This document shows, in pieces, positions 26,745 through 35,010 of a stretch of 61,166 nt of DNA; position 1 is the stretch's first letter; each line of letters begins with the position of its first letter. Source of the stretch: Pseudomonadota bacterium. GTDB lineage: Bacteria > Pseudomonadota > Alphaproteobacteria > Rhodobacterales > Rhodobacteraceae. The notes under the pieces were generated by a model. That model had not been told where the DNA came from, searched no databases, and saw only the letters and a program-made list of their open reading frames with translations. Where the stretch lies: the NCBI GenBank assembly GCA_020161615.1, contig JAIUPD010000017.1, positions 1-61,166 on the forward strand, given 5' to 3'. Both the position numbers and the translations under genes were made by a program.

Positions 26745-27512
26745 TTACCCGTGCATGGTCAGGCCGCCGGAGACGGAAATCACCTGGCCCGTGATGAAGG
26801 AAGCCTCGTCCGAGGCGAGGAAGGCGATGGCGCCGGGCAGATCCTCGGGCTTGCCCAGACGGCCCAGCGGCACGGCGCGGGTAAAGGCCTCGCGCAGCTT
26901 TTCCTTGTTGCCGGCGCTGTCCATGAAATTCTCCAGCATGCCGGTCTCGGTCACGCCGGGGCAGACGCAGTTGAAGGTGATGCCGTGGCGTGAATGCTCG
27001 CGTGCCAGCGTCTTGGAAAAGGCGATCACCCCGGCCTTGCACGCGGCATAGACGCTTTCCCCGGACGACCCGCCGCGCCCTGCGTCCGAGGCAATGGAGA
27101 CGACGCGCCCGCCCTTGCGCTCCACCATCTTCGACAGCACCGGATGGGTGATGTTGAGGACCGCGCGCAGATTGATGTCGATGATCTTCGACCAGAAGTC
27201 GGGGGTGGATTTCAGGAAGGGCACGAACAGGTCCCAGCCCGCGTTGTTCACCAGGATCTCGATGGGGCCGAACTCGGCCTCGATCCGCTCGACCGCCGAC
27301 TGACAGGCCGCGAGGTCGGTCAGATCGAAGGCCAGCGCCAGCGCCTCGCCCCCCTGCCCACGGATTTCGGCCGCCACCGCCTCGGCCGCGCTTTGGTTGA
27401 TGTCGGCGACGACGAGTTTCGCGCCTTCTTCGGCGAAGCGCAGGCAGGTGGCCGAACCGATCCCCCCGCCGCCGCCGGTTACGACAACAACTTTCCCTTT
27501 CAGACCCTTCAC
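26745..27512 (-). CDS. badH: 2-Hydroxycyclohexanecarboxyl-CoA dehydrogenase
   Basis: NAD-dependent oxidation of 2-hydroxy- to 2-ketocyclohexanecarboxyl-CoA. I choose the GTG at 27512: AGGAGAG lies seven bases upstream and the product is then 255 residues, the length I recall for BadH; a further upstream ATG at 27539 lacks such a site. Motifs: TGGGGGIG (12-19), Asp37 (VVADIN, NAD type), NNAG, Ser142, Tyr155 (SVYAACKA), Lys159. First gene of the operon that runs to 22282, divergent from badR. Confidence 0.87.
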   Translation of the reverse strand: MKGLKGKVVVVTGGGGGIGSATCLRFAEEGAKLVVADINQSAAEAVAAEIRGQGGEALALAFDLTDLAACQSAVERIEAEFGPIEILVNNAGWDLFVPFLKSTPDFWSKIIDINLRAVLNITHPVLSKMVERKGGRVVSIASDAGRGGSSGESVYAACKAGVIAFSKTLAREHSRHGITFNCVCPGVTETGMLENFMDSAGNKEKLREAFTRAVPLGRLGKPEDLPGAIAFLASDEASFITGQVISVSGGLTMHG

Positions 27513-27653
27513 GGCGATCTCTCCTGTTCCCGAAGTCATTGGCCCGGACCCGGATCCGCGCCTGCCCGCCCCTTGCGTGGCACGCAAAGCCGGTGAAACC
27601 GGTGCGAATCCCTTCCTGCCTTCGGGATCCATGGTTAGGGGAGGCTAGATTTT

Positions 27654-27671
27654 ATGTCAACTACTTTACAT
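27654..27671. promoter_or_regulatory. Probable BadR operator, badH/badR promoter
   Basis: The sequence ATGTCAACTACTTTACAT is an 18-bp imperfect palindrome of form ATGTnAAn-TA-nTTnACAT. It lies 142 bases from the badH start and 69 from badR. A near-identical site occurs at 37084-37101. MarR proteins bind palindromes of this size. Confidence 0.6.
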
Positions 27672-27739
27672 ATCATGGCCGCCTATGAGAGGCTGCGCGA
27701 CGGCTTGACGTTGCCCCGTGGCGCAGGGATAGTGAAACA

Positions 27740-28234
27740 ATGAAGCAAGACATTGACCAATCCGGCTCGCTGACCGCGGATCTTCAGAACCGTCTTGCGT
27801 TCCGGCTTTATCAATGCGCCAACCAGCTCAACAAGACCGGCACGCGCTGGCTGGACCGCCATGACGTGACCACCCAGCAATGGGCAGTGCTGGGCGCGCT
27901 GGTGCGCGAACGCTGGGTCAATGGCATTGCCGTGCGGGATCTGGCGAAGCTGCTGATGGTCAGCCGCCAGAACCTGACGGGCGTGCTGTCACGGCTGGAA
28001 TCGCGCGGCTGGATCGAGCGGGTGGTCGATGCGAACGACAACCGGTCGCGGCTGATCAAGCTGACGGCGGTCGGCTGGCAGCGCTGGGCCGACATGCAGG
28101 CCGATATCGCCTCGTTCTACAAGGAATCCATGGGGAACCTGTCGAACAACGACATGATTCACATGCTGCATTACCTCGACATCCTGCGCGAAAATTTCCG
28201 CGCCATCGACGAGGCGCAGGGCGGCGAGGAATAG
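27740..28234 (+). CDS. badR: MarR-family regulator of alicyclic acid genes
   Basis: A 164-residue MarR protein with long flanking helices and a winged HTH: VRDLAKLLMVSRQNLTGVLSRLESRGWIERVVDANDNRSRLIKLTAVG. It is divergent from badH, the same arrangement logic as BadR of Rhodopseudomonas palustris, which represses cyclohexanecarboxylate genes and is relieved by 2-ketocyclohexanecarboxyl-CoA. The palindrome at 27654-27671 is the likely site. Both function and ligand are transferred from the family and context. Confidence 0.8.
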   Translation: MKQDIDQSGSLTADLQNRLAFRLYQCANQLNKTGTRWLDRHDVTTQQWAVLGALVRERWVNGIAVRDLAKLLMVSRQNLTGVLSRLESRGWIERVVDANDNRSRLIKLTAVGWQRWADMQADIASFYKESMGNLSNNDMIHMLHYLDILRENFRAIDEAQGGEE

Positions 28235-28254
28235 GCCCGCCGCCCCGCCCCGTT

Positions 28255-29007
28255 TCAGCCCGCGTAGCCCGGGCGCGGCACCAGACCCATCAGCGCCTGC
28301 GACAGGCCGCCGTCCACGACGATCTCCTGCCCGGTGACATAGGCGGCGCGGGGCGAGGCGAGGAAGAGCACCGCCTCGGCCATGTCCCGGGCTGTACCGA
28401 TCCGGCGCAGGGGCACCACGGCCTCGCGCCGCAATTTCACCGCCGGATCGTCGTAGAAGCGCTGCGACAGCGGGGTCAGCACCAGCCCGGGGCTGACCAC
28501 GTTCGAGCGGATCCCCTCGGGCCCCAGCTCAACGGCCAACTGCCGCGACAGCATCGCCATCGCCGCCTTGCCGGGGCTGTAGGCGCCGGAAAAGGGCTGC
28601 GGGTTGCTGGCCGAGATCGAGGCGACCTGCACCAATGCCCCGCCGCCCCGCGCCCGCATCTGCGGCACCAGCGCCTGCATCATGCGCAGGGCGCCGGTCA
28701 GGTTGATGTCCAACATGGCCTGCCAATCGGCGATGGGCACGCTCTCCAATGCGCCGGGTTTCAGGATTCCGGCGTTGTTGACCAGGATGTCGGCCCCGCC
28801 ATGGCGCTGGGCGATACGTTCCGCCGCCGCCGCGACCGCCTGCGGATCGCCCAGATCGCAGGCGATCCCCTCGGGGTCGCTGGCGCTGCGGTCAACGGGG
28901 ATAGCGATGGCCCCCGCCGCGCGGAAGGCCTGAACGCAGGCCTGCCCGATCCCGCCCGAGCCGCCGGTCACCACCGCGACCTTGCCGTGAAGTCCCAGCC
29001 ATTCCAT
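28255..29007 (-). CDS. SDR-family oxidoreductase paired with the FAD dehydrogenase
   Basis: A 250-residue short-chain dehydrogenase: TGGSGGIG (14-21), Asp39 after the second strand, NNAG (77-80), Ser130, Tyr143, Lys147. The start at 29007 directly follows the stop of the FAD dehydrogenase gene, so the two are coupled. The pair SDR plus ketosteroid-dehydrogenase-like flavoprotein suggests ring-alcohol oxidation followed by desaturation of the resulting ketone. The real substrate is unknown. Confidence 0.85.
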   Translation of the reverse strand: MEWLGLHGKVAVVTGGSGGIGQACVQAFRAAGAIAIPVDRSASDPEGIACDLGDPQAVAAAAERIAQRHGGADILVNNAGILKPGALESVPIADWQAMLDINLTGALRMMQALVPQMRARGGGALVQVASISASNPQPFSGAYSPGKAAMAMLSRQLAVELGPEGIRSNVVSPGLVLTPLSQRFYDDPAVKLRREAVVPLRRIGTARDMAEAVLFLASPRAAYVTGQEIVVDGGLSQALMGLVPRPGYAG

Positions 29008-29008
29008 C

Positions 29009-30682
29009 TCAGGCCACCCCGGCGAGATGGCGGGCGGTGACATAGCCGAAGGTCATGGCCGGTCCCAGCGTGATCCCGGCCCCGGGGTAATTCCCCCCCA
29101 TGACCGAAGCACGGTCGTTGCCCACGGCATAAAGCCCCGGGATCGGCTGCCCCGACAGGTCCAGCACCTGCCCCTGCGGCGTGCATTCCAGCCCGTCGAA
29201 AGTGCCCAGATCGCCCATCACCATCTTCACGGCATAGAACGGCCCCTGCCGGATCGGCGCCACGCAGGGGTTGGGCCGGTGCTCGGGATCGGCGAGGTAG
29301 CGGTTGAAGGCGGTGGAACCGCGGTGAAATTCCGGGTCCTCGCCACGCTCGGCGGCAGCGTTGAAGCGGGTCACGGTCGCCTCGAAGGCGGAAGCGTCGA
29401 TTCCGCAGGCGCGGGCCAGATCGCCCAGCGTGCGGCCGGTCCTCAGATAGCCGTTCCTGAGGAACCGGCCGATCGGCATCGGCGCGGGTTTCACGAAACC
29501 CAGCCCGTATTTGCGCAAGGCCTCGCGGTCGGCGATCAGCCAGCAAGCGGTTTCGGCCTGACCGGCGCAGGCGGCGATCATCGCCTCGCCGACGTCGTGA
29601 TAGCTGTTGCTTTCATTGGTGAATCGCTTGCCATTGGCCAGGACCGCGATGATCCCGGGCTTGTAGCGGTCGATCAGATGCGGGAAGGGCGCGACCTTCC
29701 CGCCGCCCACGGGCACCTGCGACACCGGGATCCAGGCCGAGGTGGCGGGAAGCCGCGTCTCGAATCTGGCGCCCGCGCCCTGCCCCAGGGTGATGCCGTC
29801 GCCGGTGTTGTCCTCGGGCACCGGGGACAGATGCGTGCCGCCCTGCCGCAGATGCGGATAGGCCGCGCGGATCCGCGTGAGGTCCTGCGCGAAACCGCCC
29901 GCGGCCAGGACCACGCCCTTGCGCGCCGTCACGGTGACAGGGCCTTGCGGCGTGGCGACCTCGGCCCCCGTTACGCCCGCCGGGCCCTGGATCAGGCGCA
30001 GGGCGGGGGTGCTTGTGTGGATTTCGACGCCGAGGTCGAAGCAGCTTTTCGCCAGACGCGCCGCCAGCGCATTGCCCGAGGTCACGTTGACGCCCCGCCC
30101 GTAGCGCGCCAGTTCGACGAAATGCGCGGCAAGACGCTTGGCGACATAGACGAAGGACCGGGCCGATTTCGTCGCGTTGAAGAAGTGCTTGATGTCGGCA
30201 TTCGAGGAATTGAACATCATCCCCATGAAGGTGATGGTCTTCAGGGGCGGACGCAGCCGTTTCAGGTTCGCACCCAGCGCCGAGGCGTTGAAGGGCGCGG
30301 CGAGCACCGAGCGGCCGACCTCGACACCCCCCGGCGCGTCGGGGTGGTAGTCGGGGTACAGCGTCGGAACGAAGGCCACCGCCGTCTCGCGCTCGAAGAA
30401 ATCCAGCATCTTCGGCGCCTCGTCGAGGTAAAGCTCGACCGCTTCCTCGTCGTAGAAATTGCCCGTTTCGGCCTTCATGTAGGTCCGGGCGGCCTCGCGG
30501 TCTCCGGGGTCACGCGGGTTGCCGGGGATCCACAGCACGCCGCCGGAAAAGGCCGTGGTGCCGCCGAAGACCGGCGCCTTCTCGATGATCGTGACCTTGA
30601 GGCCCAGCCTGGCCGCGGTGACGGCCGTGGCCATCCCCCCGGCGCCCGCGCCCACCACCAGGACGTCGCATTCGCGCTCCAT
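29009..30682 (-). CDS. FAD-dependent dehydrogenase of the 3-ketosteroid Δ1-dehydrogenase/fumarate reductase family
   Basis: A 557-residue flavoprotein. The start is the ATG at 30682 after GGAGGAGAGGGC. N-terminal FAD loop DVLVVGAGAGGMATAVTAA; GGTTAFSGGVLWIPGN resembles the second nucleotide block of ketosteroid dehydrogenases; the C-terminus GNYPGAGITLGPAMTFGYV matches their active-site glycine and tyrosine region. Such enzymes take hydrogens from carbons next to a ring ketone. In this locus a steroid is unlikely, and a 4-oxocyclohexanecarboxylate-type desaturase is an attractive guess. It is transcribed away from an AraC gene, with a perfect 8-bp inverted repeat between them. Confidence 0.85.
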   Translation of the reverse strand: MERECDVLVVGAGAGGMATAVTAARLGLKVTIIEKAPVFGGTTAFSGGVLWIPGNPRDPGDREAARTYMKAETGNFYDEEAVELYLDEAPKMLDFFERETAVAFVPTLYPDYHPDAPGGVEVGRSVLAAPFNASALGANLKRLRPPLKTITFMGMMFNSSNADIKHFFNATKSARSFVYVAKRLAAHFVELARYGRGVNVTSGNALAARLAKSCFDLGVEIHTSTPALRLIQGPAGVTGAEVATPQGPVTVTARKGVVLAAGGFAQDLTRIRAAYPHLRQGGTHLSPVPEDNTGDGITLGQGAGARFETRLPATSAWIPVSQVPVGGGKVAPFPHLIDRYKPGIIAVLANGKRFTNESNSYHDVGEAMIAACAGQAETACWLIADREALRKYGLGFVKPAPMPIGRFLRNGYLRTGRTLGDLARACGIDASAFEATVTRFNAAAERGEDPEFHRGSTAFNRYLADPEHRPNPCVAPIRQGPFYAVKMVMGDLGTFDGLECTPQGQVLDLSGQPIPGLYAVGNDRASVMGGNYPGAGITLGPAMTFGYVTARHLAGVA

Positions 30683-30724
30683 GCCCTCTCCTCCGAAGCA
30701 GAATTCGGTCAAGGAACACCACGA

Positions 30725-30749
30725 TCCGTCCAAGGACAGAATGGACGGA
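30725..30749. promoter_or_regulatory. Candidate operator between FAD dehydrogenase and AraC genes
   Basis: Perfect inverted arms TCCGTCCA (30725-30732) and TGGACGGA (30742-30749) with a nine-base spacer, so their centres are 17 bases apart. It lies 43 bases from the FAD dehydrogenase start and 53 from the AraC start. The AraC protein is the likely binder. Confidence 0.55.
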
Positions 30750-30801
30750 AATCGGCATTTATTGCACGATGCACCAAGGCCCCGAGGGAGGAGGCAAAGC
30801 G

Positions 30802-31716
30802 ATGGACTGGACCGGCACCGGCATACCGAGTTGTTTTCTCTACGGAGATTCCGCGCCCGATGTGGAAATGGATTTCCTGCATATCGAGCGGATCCCCGAA
30901 CGCAGCGGGCGCCACGATTGGACGATTCCGCCGCATGTCCATCCCGACCATGTGCAGATCCTGCTGGTCGAGAACGGCGGCGGCACCCTCAGGGTCGAGG
31001 GCGAGGAATACCCCGTGCCACCGGCTTCGCTGGTCGTGGTCCCGGCCGGGCTGGTGCATGAATTCCACTTCGTGCCGCGCACCGACGGGGTGGTGATCAA
31101 CGCGGCGATGCCCTTCGTCACCCGGTTGACGCAGGGGATGGTGGATGTCGCTACCGCGCTCACCCAGCCCGCGGTCTACGGGCTCGAGGCGCCGCCCCGC
31201 GCGCTGGACCATGCGGCGACGCTGTTTCACAGCTTGCTGGAGGAATATGTCCTGTCGGCGCCGGGCCGGGTACGGGCCATCGAAGGATACCTCCAGCTTG
31301 TCCTGATCACCGCCATGCGCCGCCACCGCGCGGCCCAGCCCGAGATGCGGCCCCTGGCGCAGGATCGCGATTACGCGCTGCTCTGCCGCTATCGCACGGT
31401 GCTGGAACAGAATTTCCGCCTTCAGAAGTCGATGGAATTCTACGCGCGCGAGCTGGGCGTCACGGTGCAGCGCCTGACCCAGGCCTGCCGGGCGCGGACC
31501 GGGCGCACGGCGTCGGAGCTGTTGCACGAGCGGCTGGTGGTCGAGGCCAAGCGCCACCTCGTCTATATGGCGCGCAGCGTGGCCGAGGTGGGCTATGAGC
31601 TGGGATTCGAGGATCCGGCCTATTTCAGCCGCTTCTTCTCGCGCCGGGTGGGGATGGCGCCGGGCGAGTACCGGCGGTGCCGTCAGGACGAGAAAGCACA
31701 AGAAATCACTGTCTGA
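30802..31716 (+). CDS. AraC-family regulator with cupin sensor
   Basis: A 304-residue regulator starting at the ATG at 30802 with GGGAGGAGG upstream. N-terminal cupin ligand domain (PPHVHPDHVQILLVENGGG, VVVPAGLVHEFHF) and a C-terminal double HTH (VTVQRLTQACRARTGRTASELL; VAEVGYELGFEDPAYFSRFFSRRVG). PobR-like architecture, a group that senses hydroxylated aromatic or cyclic acids. It is divergent from the FAD dehydrogenase/SDR pair and is followed by the NIPSNAP gene. Confidence 0.9.
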   Translation: MDWTGTGIPSCFLYGDSAPDVEMDFLHIERIPERSGRHDWTIPPHVHPDHVQILLVENGGGTLRVEGEEYPVPPASLVVVPAGLVHEFHFVPRTDGVVINAAMPFVTRLTQGMVDVATALTQPAVYGLEAPPRALDHAATLFHSLLEEYVLSAPGRVRAIEGYLQLVLITAMRRHRAAQPEMRPLAQDRDYALLCRYRTVLEQNFRLQKSMEFYARELGVTVQRLTQACRARTGRTASELLHERLVVEAKRHLVYMARSVAEVGYELGFEDPAYFSRFFSRRVGMAPGEYRRCRQDEKAQEITV

Positions 31717-31777
31717 GTCCCTGTCGCGGCCGGGGTCGCCGTGCAGACTGCCGCCCGCGACGGTGTGGGAGGACGCG

Positions 31778-32335
31778 ATGATCTTTGAATGGCGCAGCTA
31801 TGACCTGCGCGTTGGCAAGGCACCGGAATATCTGGCGCTGTTCAGCCGTGAGGGGGTGCAGCACGCGACCCGGCACCTGCCGATGGGGGGCTATTGGCTG
31901 GCCGAAAGCGGCGCCCTGAACCGCATCCATCATCTGTGGATTTACGACTCACTGGCCGAACGCGACGCCTGCCGGGCAGGTCTGGCGCAGGAAACCGGCT
32001 GGGTGCAGGGATTCGTTCCGCGCGGCTTTCCCCTGATCGAGCGGCAGGAAAATCGGCTGATGCGGTTGGAACGCGGCTCTGACGTGCTGGCGGCGGTGGT
32101 GGCCACCCGGCGGCAGGCGCATCCGGCGCTGGCGGAGGGTGCGCCGCTCTTCGCGCCCGGGTTCATGAGCCTGACCCTTGGCGCCGCCCCGGGTGACGCG
32201 CTGGCCGTCTGGCGGGTGGCGCAGGGCGAGAACCCCGGCGAGATTCTGGCGCTGAGCCCCGGCACCCCGCCCGCCCCGGAAGGTGCCCGCGCGCATCAGC
32301 TAATGCGCGCGCTCAGCATCTCGCCCCTCAGCTAG
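31778..32335 (+). CDS. NIPSNAP-family protein
   Basis: A 185-residue protein beginning MIFEWRSYDLRVGKAPEYL after GGGAGGA. NIPSNAP proteins are small ferredoxin-like folds, often next to catabolic oxidoreductases in bacteria and of unclear function. The first half (to about residue 100) is the NIPSNAP domain with GYWLAESGALNRIHHLWIYDSL; the second half looks like a degenerate repeat of it. It ends eight bases inside the SDR gene of the other strand. Confidence 0.75.
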   Translation: MIFEWRSYDLRVGKAPEYLALFSREGVQHATRHLPMGGYWLAESGALNRIHHLWIYDSLAERDACRAGLAQETGWVQGFVPRGFPLIERQENRLMRLERGSDVLAAVVATRRQAHPALAEGAPLFAPGFMSLTLGAAPGDALAVWRVAQGENPGEILALSPGTPPAPEGARAHQLMRALSISPLS

Positions 32336-33077
32336 CCTCGCCCGCCGCGCCGAAGGCCATCCAGCCCGCATCGACCGACAGCGTCGCGCCGGTGATGGCC
32401 GAGGCGGCGGGCGAGAGCAGGAAGGCCACCGCCGCGGCGATTTCCGCCGGCTCGATCAGGCGGCCCATCGGGCAGCGCTTCTCGATGCTGCGGGCATCGA
32501 GCAAACCGTCGGCGATCAGTTTCGCCACCAGCTCGGTGCGGACATAGCCCGGCGCCACGGCATTGACCCGGATCCCCTGCCCCGCCCATTCGCAGGCCAG
32601 CGAGCGTGTCAGCGCCACGATCCCCGCCTTGGCCGCGCCGTAACCGTTGCGCCGGGCAAGGCCGGTCAGCGCGGCGATCGAGGCCATGTTGACGATGGCC
32701 CCGCCGCCGGTCATGGCCCGCGCCGCCTCGCGCGCGACAAGGAAGGCGCCGGTCAGGTTGACCTCGACCAGCTTGCGGAAATGCGCGCCGCTCTGGTCCA
32801 GCGTCGGCACATTGGCGTCGCCGATGCCTGCGTTGTTGACCAGCGCCGTGACCGGGCCCAGCGCGGCAACCCGGGACAGAGTGTCGATGACGCCCGCCTC
32901 ATCCGTCACGTCGCAGGCAAGGCCCAGATGGCCGGGGCCGAGCGCCGCGGCCCGCGCTTCGGCCTTGGCCCCGTCGAGGTCGAGGAGCGCCAGCCGATAC
33001 CCCGCAGCGGCAAGGGTCTGGGCGCAGGCGTAGCCGATCCCCTCGGCCCCGCCGGTGATGATGGCCGTGCCTGTCAT
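32328..33077 (-). CDS. SDR-family oxidoreductase, last gene of the badK/TRAP operon
   Basis: A 249-residue short-chain dehydrogenase with TGGAEGIG, Asp33 (LLDLDG, NAD type), NNAG, Ser133, Tyr146, Lys150. It follows the TRAP large permease by a single base and so is part of the operon badK, dctP, dctQ, dctM, SDR. It probably oxidises a hydroxylated ring acid brought in by the transporter. Four SDRs lie in the alicyclic region, and their division of labour cannot be read from sequence. Confidence 0.85.
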   Translation of the reverse strand: MTGTAIITGGAEGIGYACAQTLAAAGYRLALLDLDGAKAEARAAALGPGHLGLACDVTDEAGVIDTLSRVAALGPVTALVNNAGIGDANVPTLDQSGAHFRKLVEVNLTGAFLVAREAARAMTGGGAIVNMASIAALTGLARRNGYGAAKAGIVALTRSLACEWAGQGIRVNAVAPGYVRTELVAKLIADGLLDARSIEKRCPMGRLIEPAEIAAAVAFLLSPAASAITGATLSVDAGWMAFGAAGEAS

Positions 33078-33078
33078 C

Positions 33079-34377
33079 TCAGTTCATCAGCCTTGGCAGC
33101 AGCAGGATCAGGTCCGGGAAGGCCACGATCACGCCGATGATGACGATTTCACCGACCAGGAAGGGGGTGACGCCCTTGAAGACGCTCTCCAGCGGGATGT
33201 CGGGGCGAATGCCGTTGACCACATAGCAATTGAGGCCCACGGGCGGGGTGACGACGCCGACCTCGATCAGCTTGACCAGCAGAATGCCGAACCACACGGG
33301 GTCATAGCCCAGCGCCACGATGGAGGGGAAGACGACCGGCAGGGTCAGCAGCATCATCCCCAGCCCGTCCAGGATCATCCCCAGAAGCAGGTACATGACG
33401 ATGATCGCCGCCAGGATCACCCAGCGCGGCACATCGAGATGCGTAACGCTGTCGGCGACCGAGGCGGGCAGCCCGGTGAAGGCCAGAAAGCGCACGAAGA
33501 CCATGACGCCCCAGATGACCATGAAGATCATCGCCGTGGTCTGCACCGTGTCCAGAAGGCCGTGGCCGAATTCCTTCAGCTTCATGCGCTTGCGCATGGC
33601 CATCAGCAGGATGATCGCCGTGGCGACGCCCGCCGATTCCGTGGGGGTCATCCAGCCCATGTAGATCCCGACGAGGATGACGCCGACCACCGAGAAGACG
33701 CCCGCCACCTGCGGCAGGGCGCGGATCTTCTCGATCATCGGGACGGCGGGCTCGACGGGGGCGAGGCCGGGGCGCAGCTTCACCACCACGGTGATGACGA
33801 TCAGATAGACGACGACCGACAGGATGCCCGGCAGGAAGCCCGCCAGCAGCAATTGCGCAACCGAGGTTTCGACGATGATGCCGTAGATGACCAGCAGCGC
33901 CGAGGGCGGGATCAGTGCGGCGAGCGTGCCGCCCACCGCCACGACCCCGGCGGCGAAGGCGCGGTCGTAGCCGCGTTTCTCCATCTCGGGCAGGGCGAGG
34001 CGGGTGAAGACGGCGGTCGAGGCGGTCGAGGCGCCGGAGACGGCGGCAAAGCCCGCGCTGGCGAAGATCGTCGCGGTTGCAAGGCCGCCCGGCGCCCGGC
34101 CGACCCATTTGCGCGCCGCGTCATAGGCCGAGGTGGTGATGCCCGCATGCATGGCCAGGAAACCGATGGCGACGAAGAGGGGCAGCACGCTCAGCGAATA
34201 GCTGGCCGAATTGGCGAAGGGGATCATGCCCGCCAGCCCCTCGCCCACCGAGGGGTTGCGGATATAGCTGATGCCGATGATGCCCACGAAGGCCGAGGCG
34301 AAGGCCACCGGCACGCCCAGGATGACCAGAAGCACGAGGGCGGCGATGCCCAGATAGCCGATAGTGACAGGATCCAC
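33079..34377 (-). CDS. TRAP transporter large permease (DctM type), alicyclic operon
   Basis: A 432-residue permease with VGRAPGGLATATI, SGASTASTAVF, GTLAALIPPSALLVIYG and the late VVTPPVGLNCYVVNGI. The loops differ from the other three DctM proteins (TLAALIPPS rather than IIGPIIPPS), so it belongs to a separate clade. It is within a transcript headed by badK. Confidence 0.92.
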   Translation of the reverse strand: MDPVTIGYLGIAALVLLVILGVPVAFASAFVGIIGISYIRNPSVGEGLAGMIPFANSASYSLSVLPLFVAIGFLAMHAGITTSAYDAARKWVGRAPGGLATATIFASAGFAAVSGASTASTAVFTRLALPEMEKRGYDRAFAAGVVAVGGTLAALIPPSALLVIYGIIVETSVAQLLLAGFLPGILSVVVYLIVITVVVKLRPGLAPVEPAVPMIEKIRALPQVAGVFSVVGVILVGIYMGWMTPTESAGVATAIILLMAMRKRMKLKEFGHGLLDTVQTTAMIFMVIWGVMVFVRFLAFTGLPASVADSVTHLDVPRWVILAAIIVMYLLLGMILDGLGMMLLTLPVVFPSIVALGYDPVWFGILLVKLIEVGVVTPPVGLNCYVVNGIRPDIPLESVFKGVTPFLVGEIVIIGVIVAFPDLILLLPRLMN

Positions 34378-34381
34378 GGGC

Positions 34382-34948
34382 TTATCCCTTGTCCGCGTTC
34401 AGGGCAGCCGTCGCCGGCCGTTCGATACCGAAGACCAGCGACGCGGCGCGGGGCCGGGCCAGCAGTCGCAGGGATTCGATCAGTTGCAGCAGCAGCCGCG
34501 CCAGCAGCAGCGACAGCGAGACGGTGACGAAGCCGATGCCGATCCAGGTCGGGATATGGATCTCGGCCGTATCGGCACCGCTGCGCCAGGCGCGTTCCAG
34601 AAACCCGGTCGAGCCCTGCATCAGCACCCAGACCGCCCAGGCGGCGACGGCATAGGTCAGCACCTCGGCCAGCCAGCGCGCCCGGTTCTCCAGCCGCCCG
34701 GTCAGGATGGTCATCCGCACATTGCCGAATTTGGCCTGGGTATAGGGGATGCCCCCGGCGGCGGCGATGGCCATCATCTGCGAGACGATGTCGATGCTGC
34801 CCCGGATCGGGTGGTTGAAGGCCGAGCGCCCGACCACCTCGGCGCAGACGACGACCATCAGGCCCATGATCACCAGCCCGGCCGCCAGGCCGAAGCTGCG
34901 TTCGATGAATCCCAGGAACTTGTGGATTGCCTCGATCAGCGCTTGCAT
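34382..34948 (-). CDS. TRAP transporter small permease (DctQ type), alicyclic operon
   Basis: A 188-residue protein with four membrane segments and the DctQ-type VVCAEVVGRSAFNHPI block. It lies four bases before the large permease gene and behind a hairpin after the binding protein gene. Confidence 0.9.
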   Translation of the reverse strand: MQALIEAIHKFLGFIERSFGLAAGLVIMGLMVVVCAEVVGRSAFNHPIRGSIDIVSQMMAIAAAGGIPYTQAKFGNVRMTILTGRLENRARWLAEVLTYAVAAWAVWVLMQGSTGFLERAWRSGADTAEIHIPTWIGIGFVTVSLSLLLARLLLQLIESLRLLARPRAASLVFGIERPATAALNADKG

Positions 34949-34968
34949 GCGTGTCTCATTCGCTGGGT

Positions 34969-34997
34969 CCGGCGGGCACGCGGGGCGCGCCCGCCGG
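34969..34997 (-). terminator. Hairpin between dctP and dctQ of the alicyclic operon
   Basis: Nine-bp perfect stem CCGGCGGGC (34969-34977) with GCCCGCCGG (34989-34997), 11-base loop, just after the binding protein stop. No T-run. Same position as the hairpins in the other three TRAP operons. Confidence 0.55.
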
Positions 34998-35010
34998 TTC
35001 CGGGTTCGGG

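Noticed and set aside
29009-30682. Steroid degradation as the role of the FAD dehydrogenase
   Set aside because: No other steroid genes (kshA, hsaC and similar) are in the window, and all neighbours point to small ring acids; not excluded by sequence alone.
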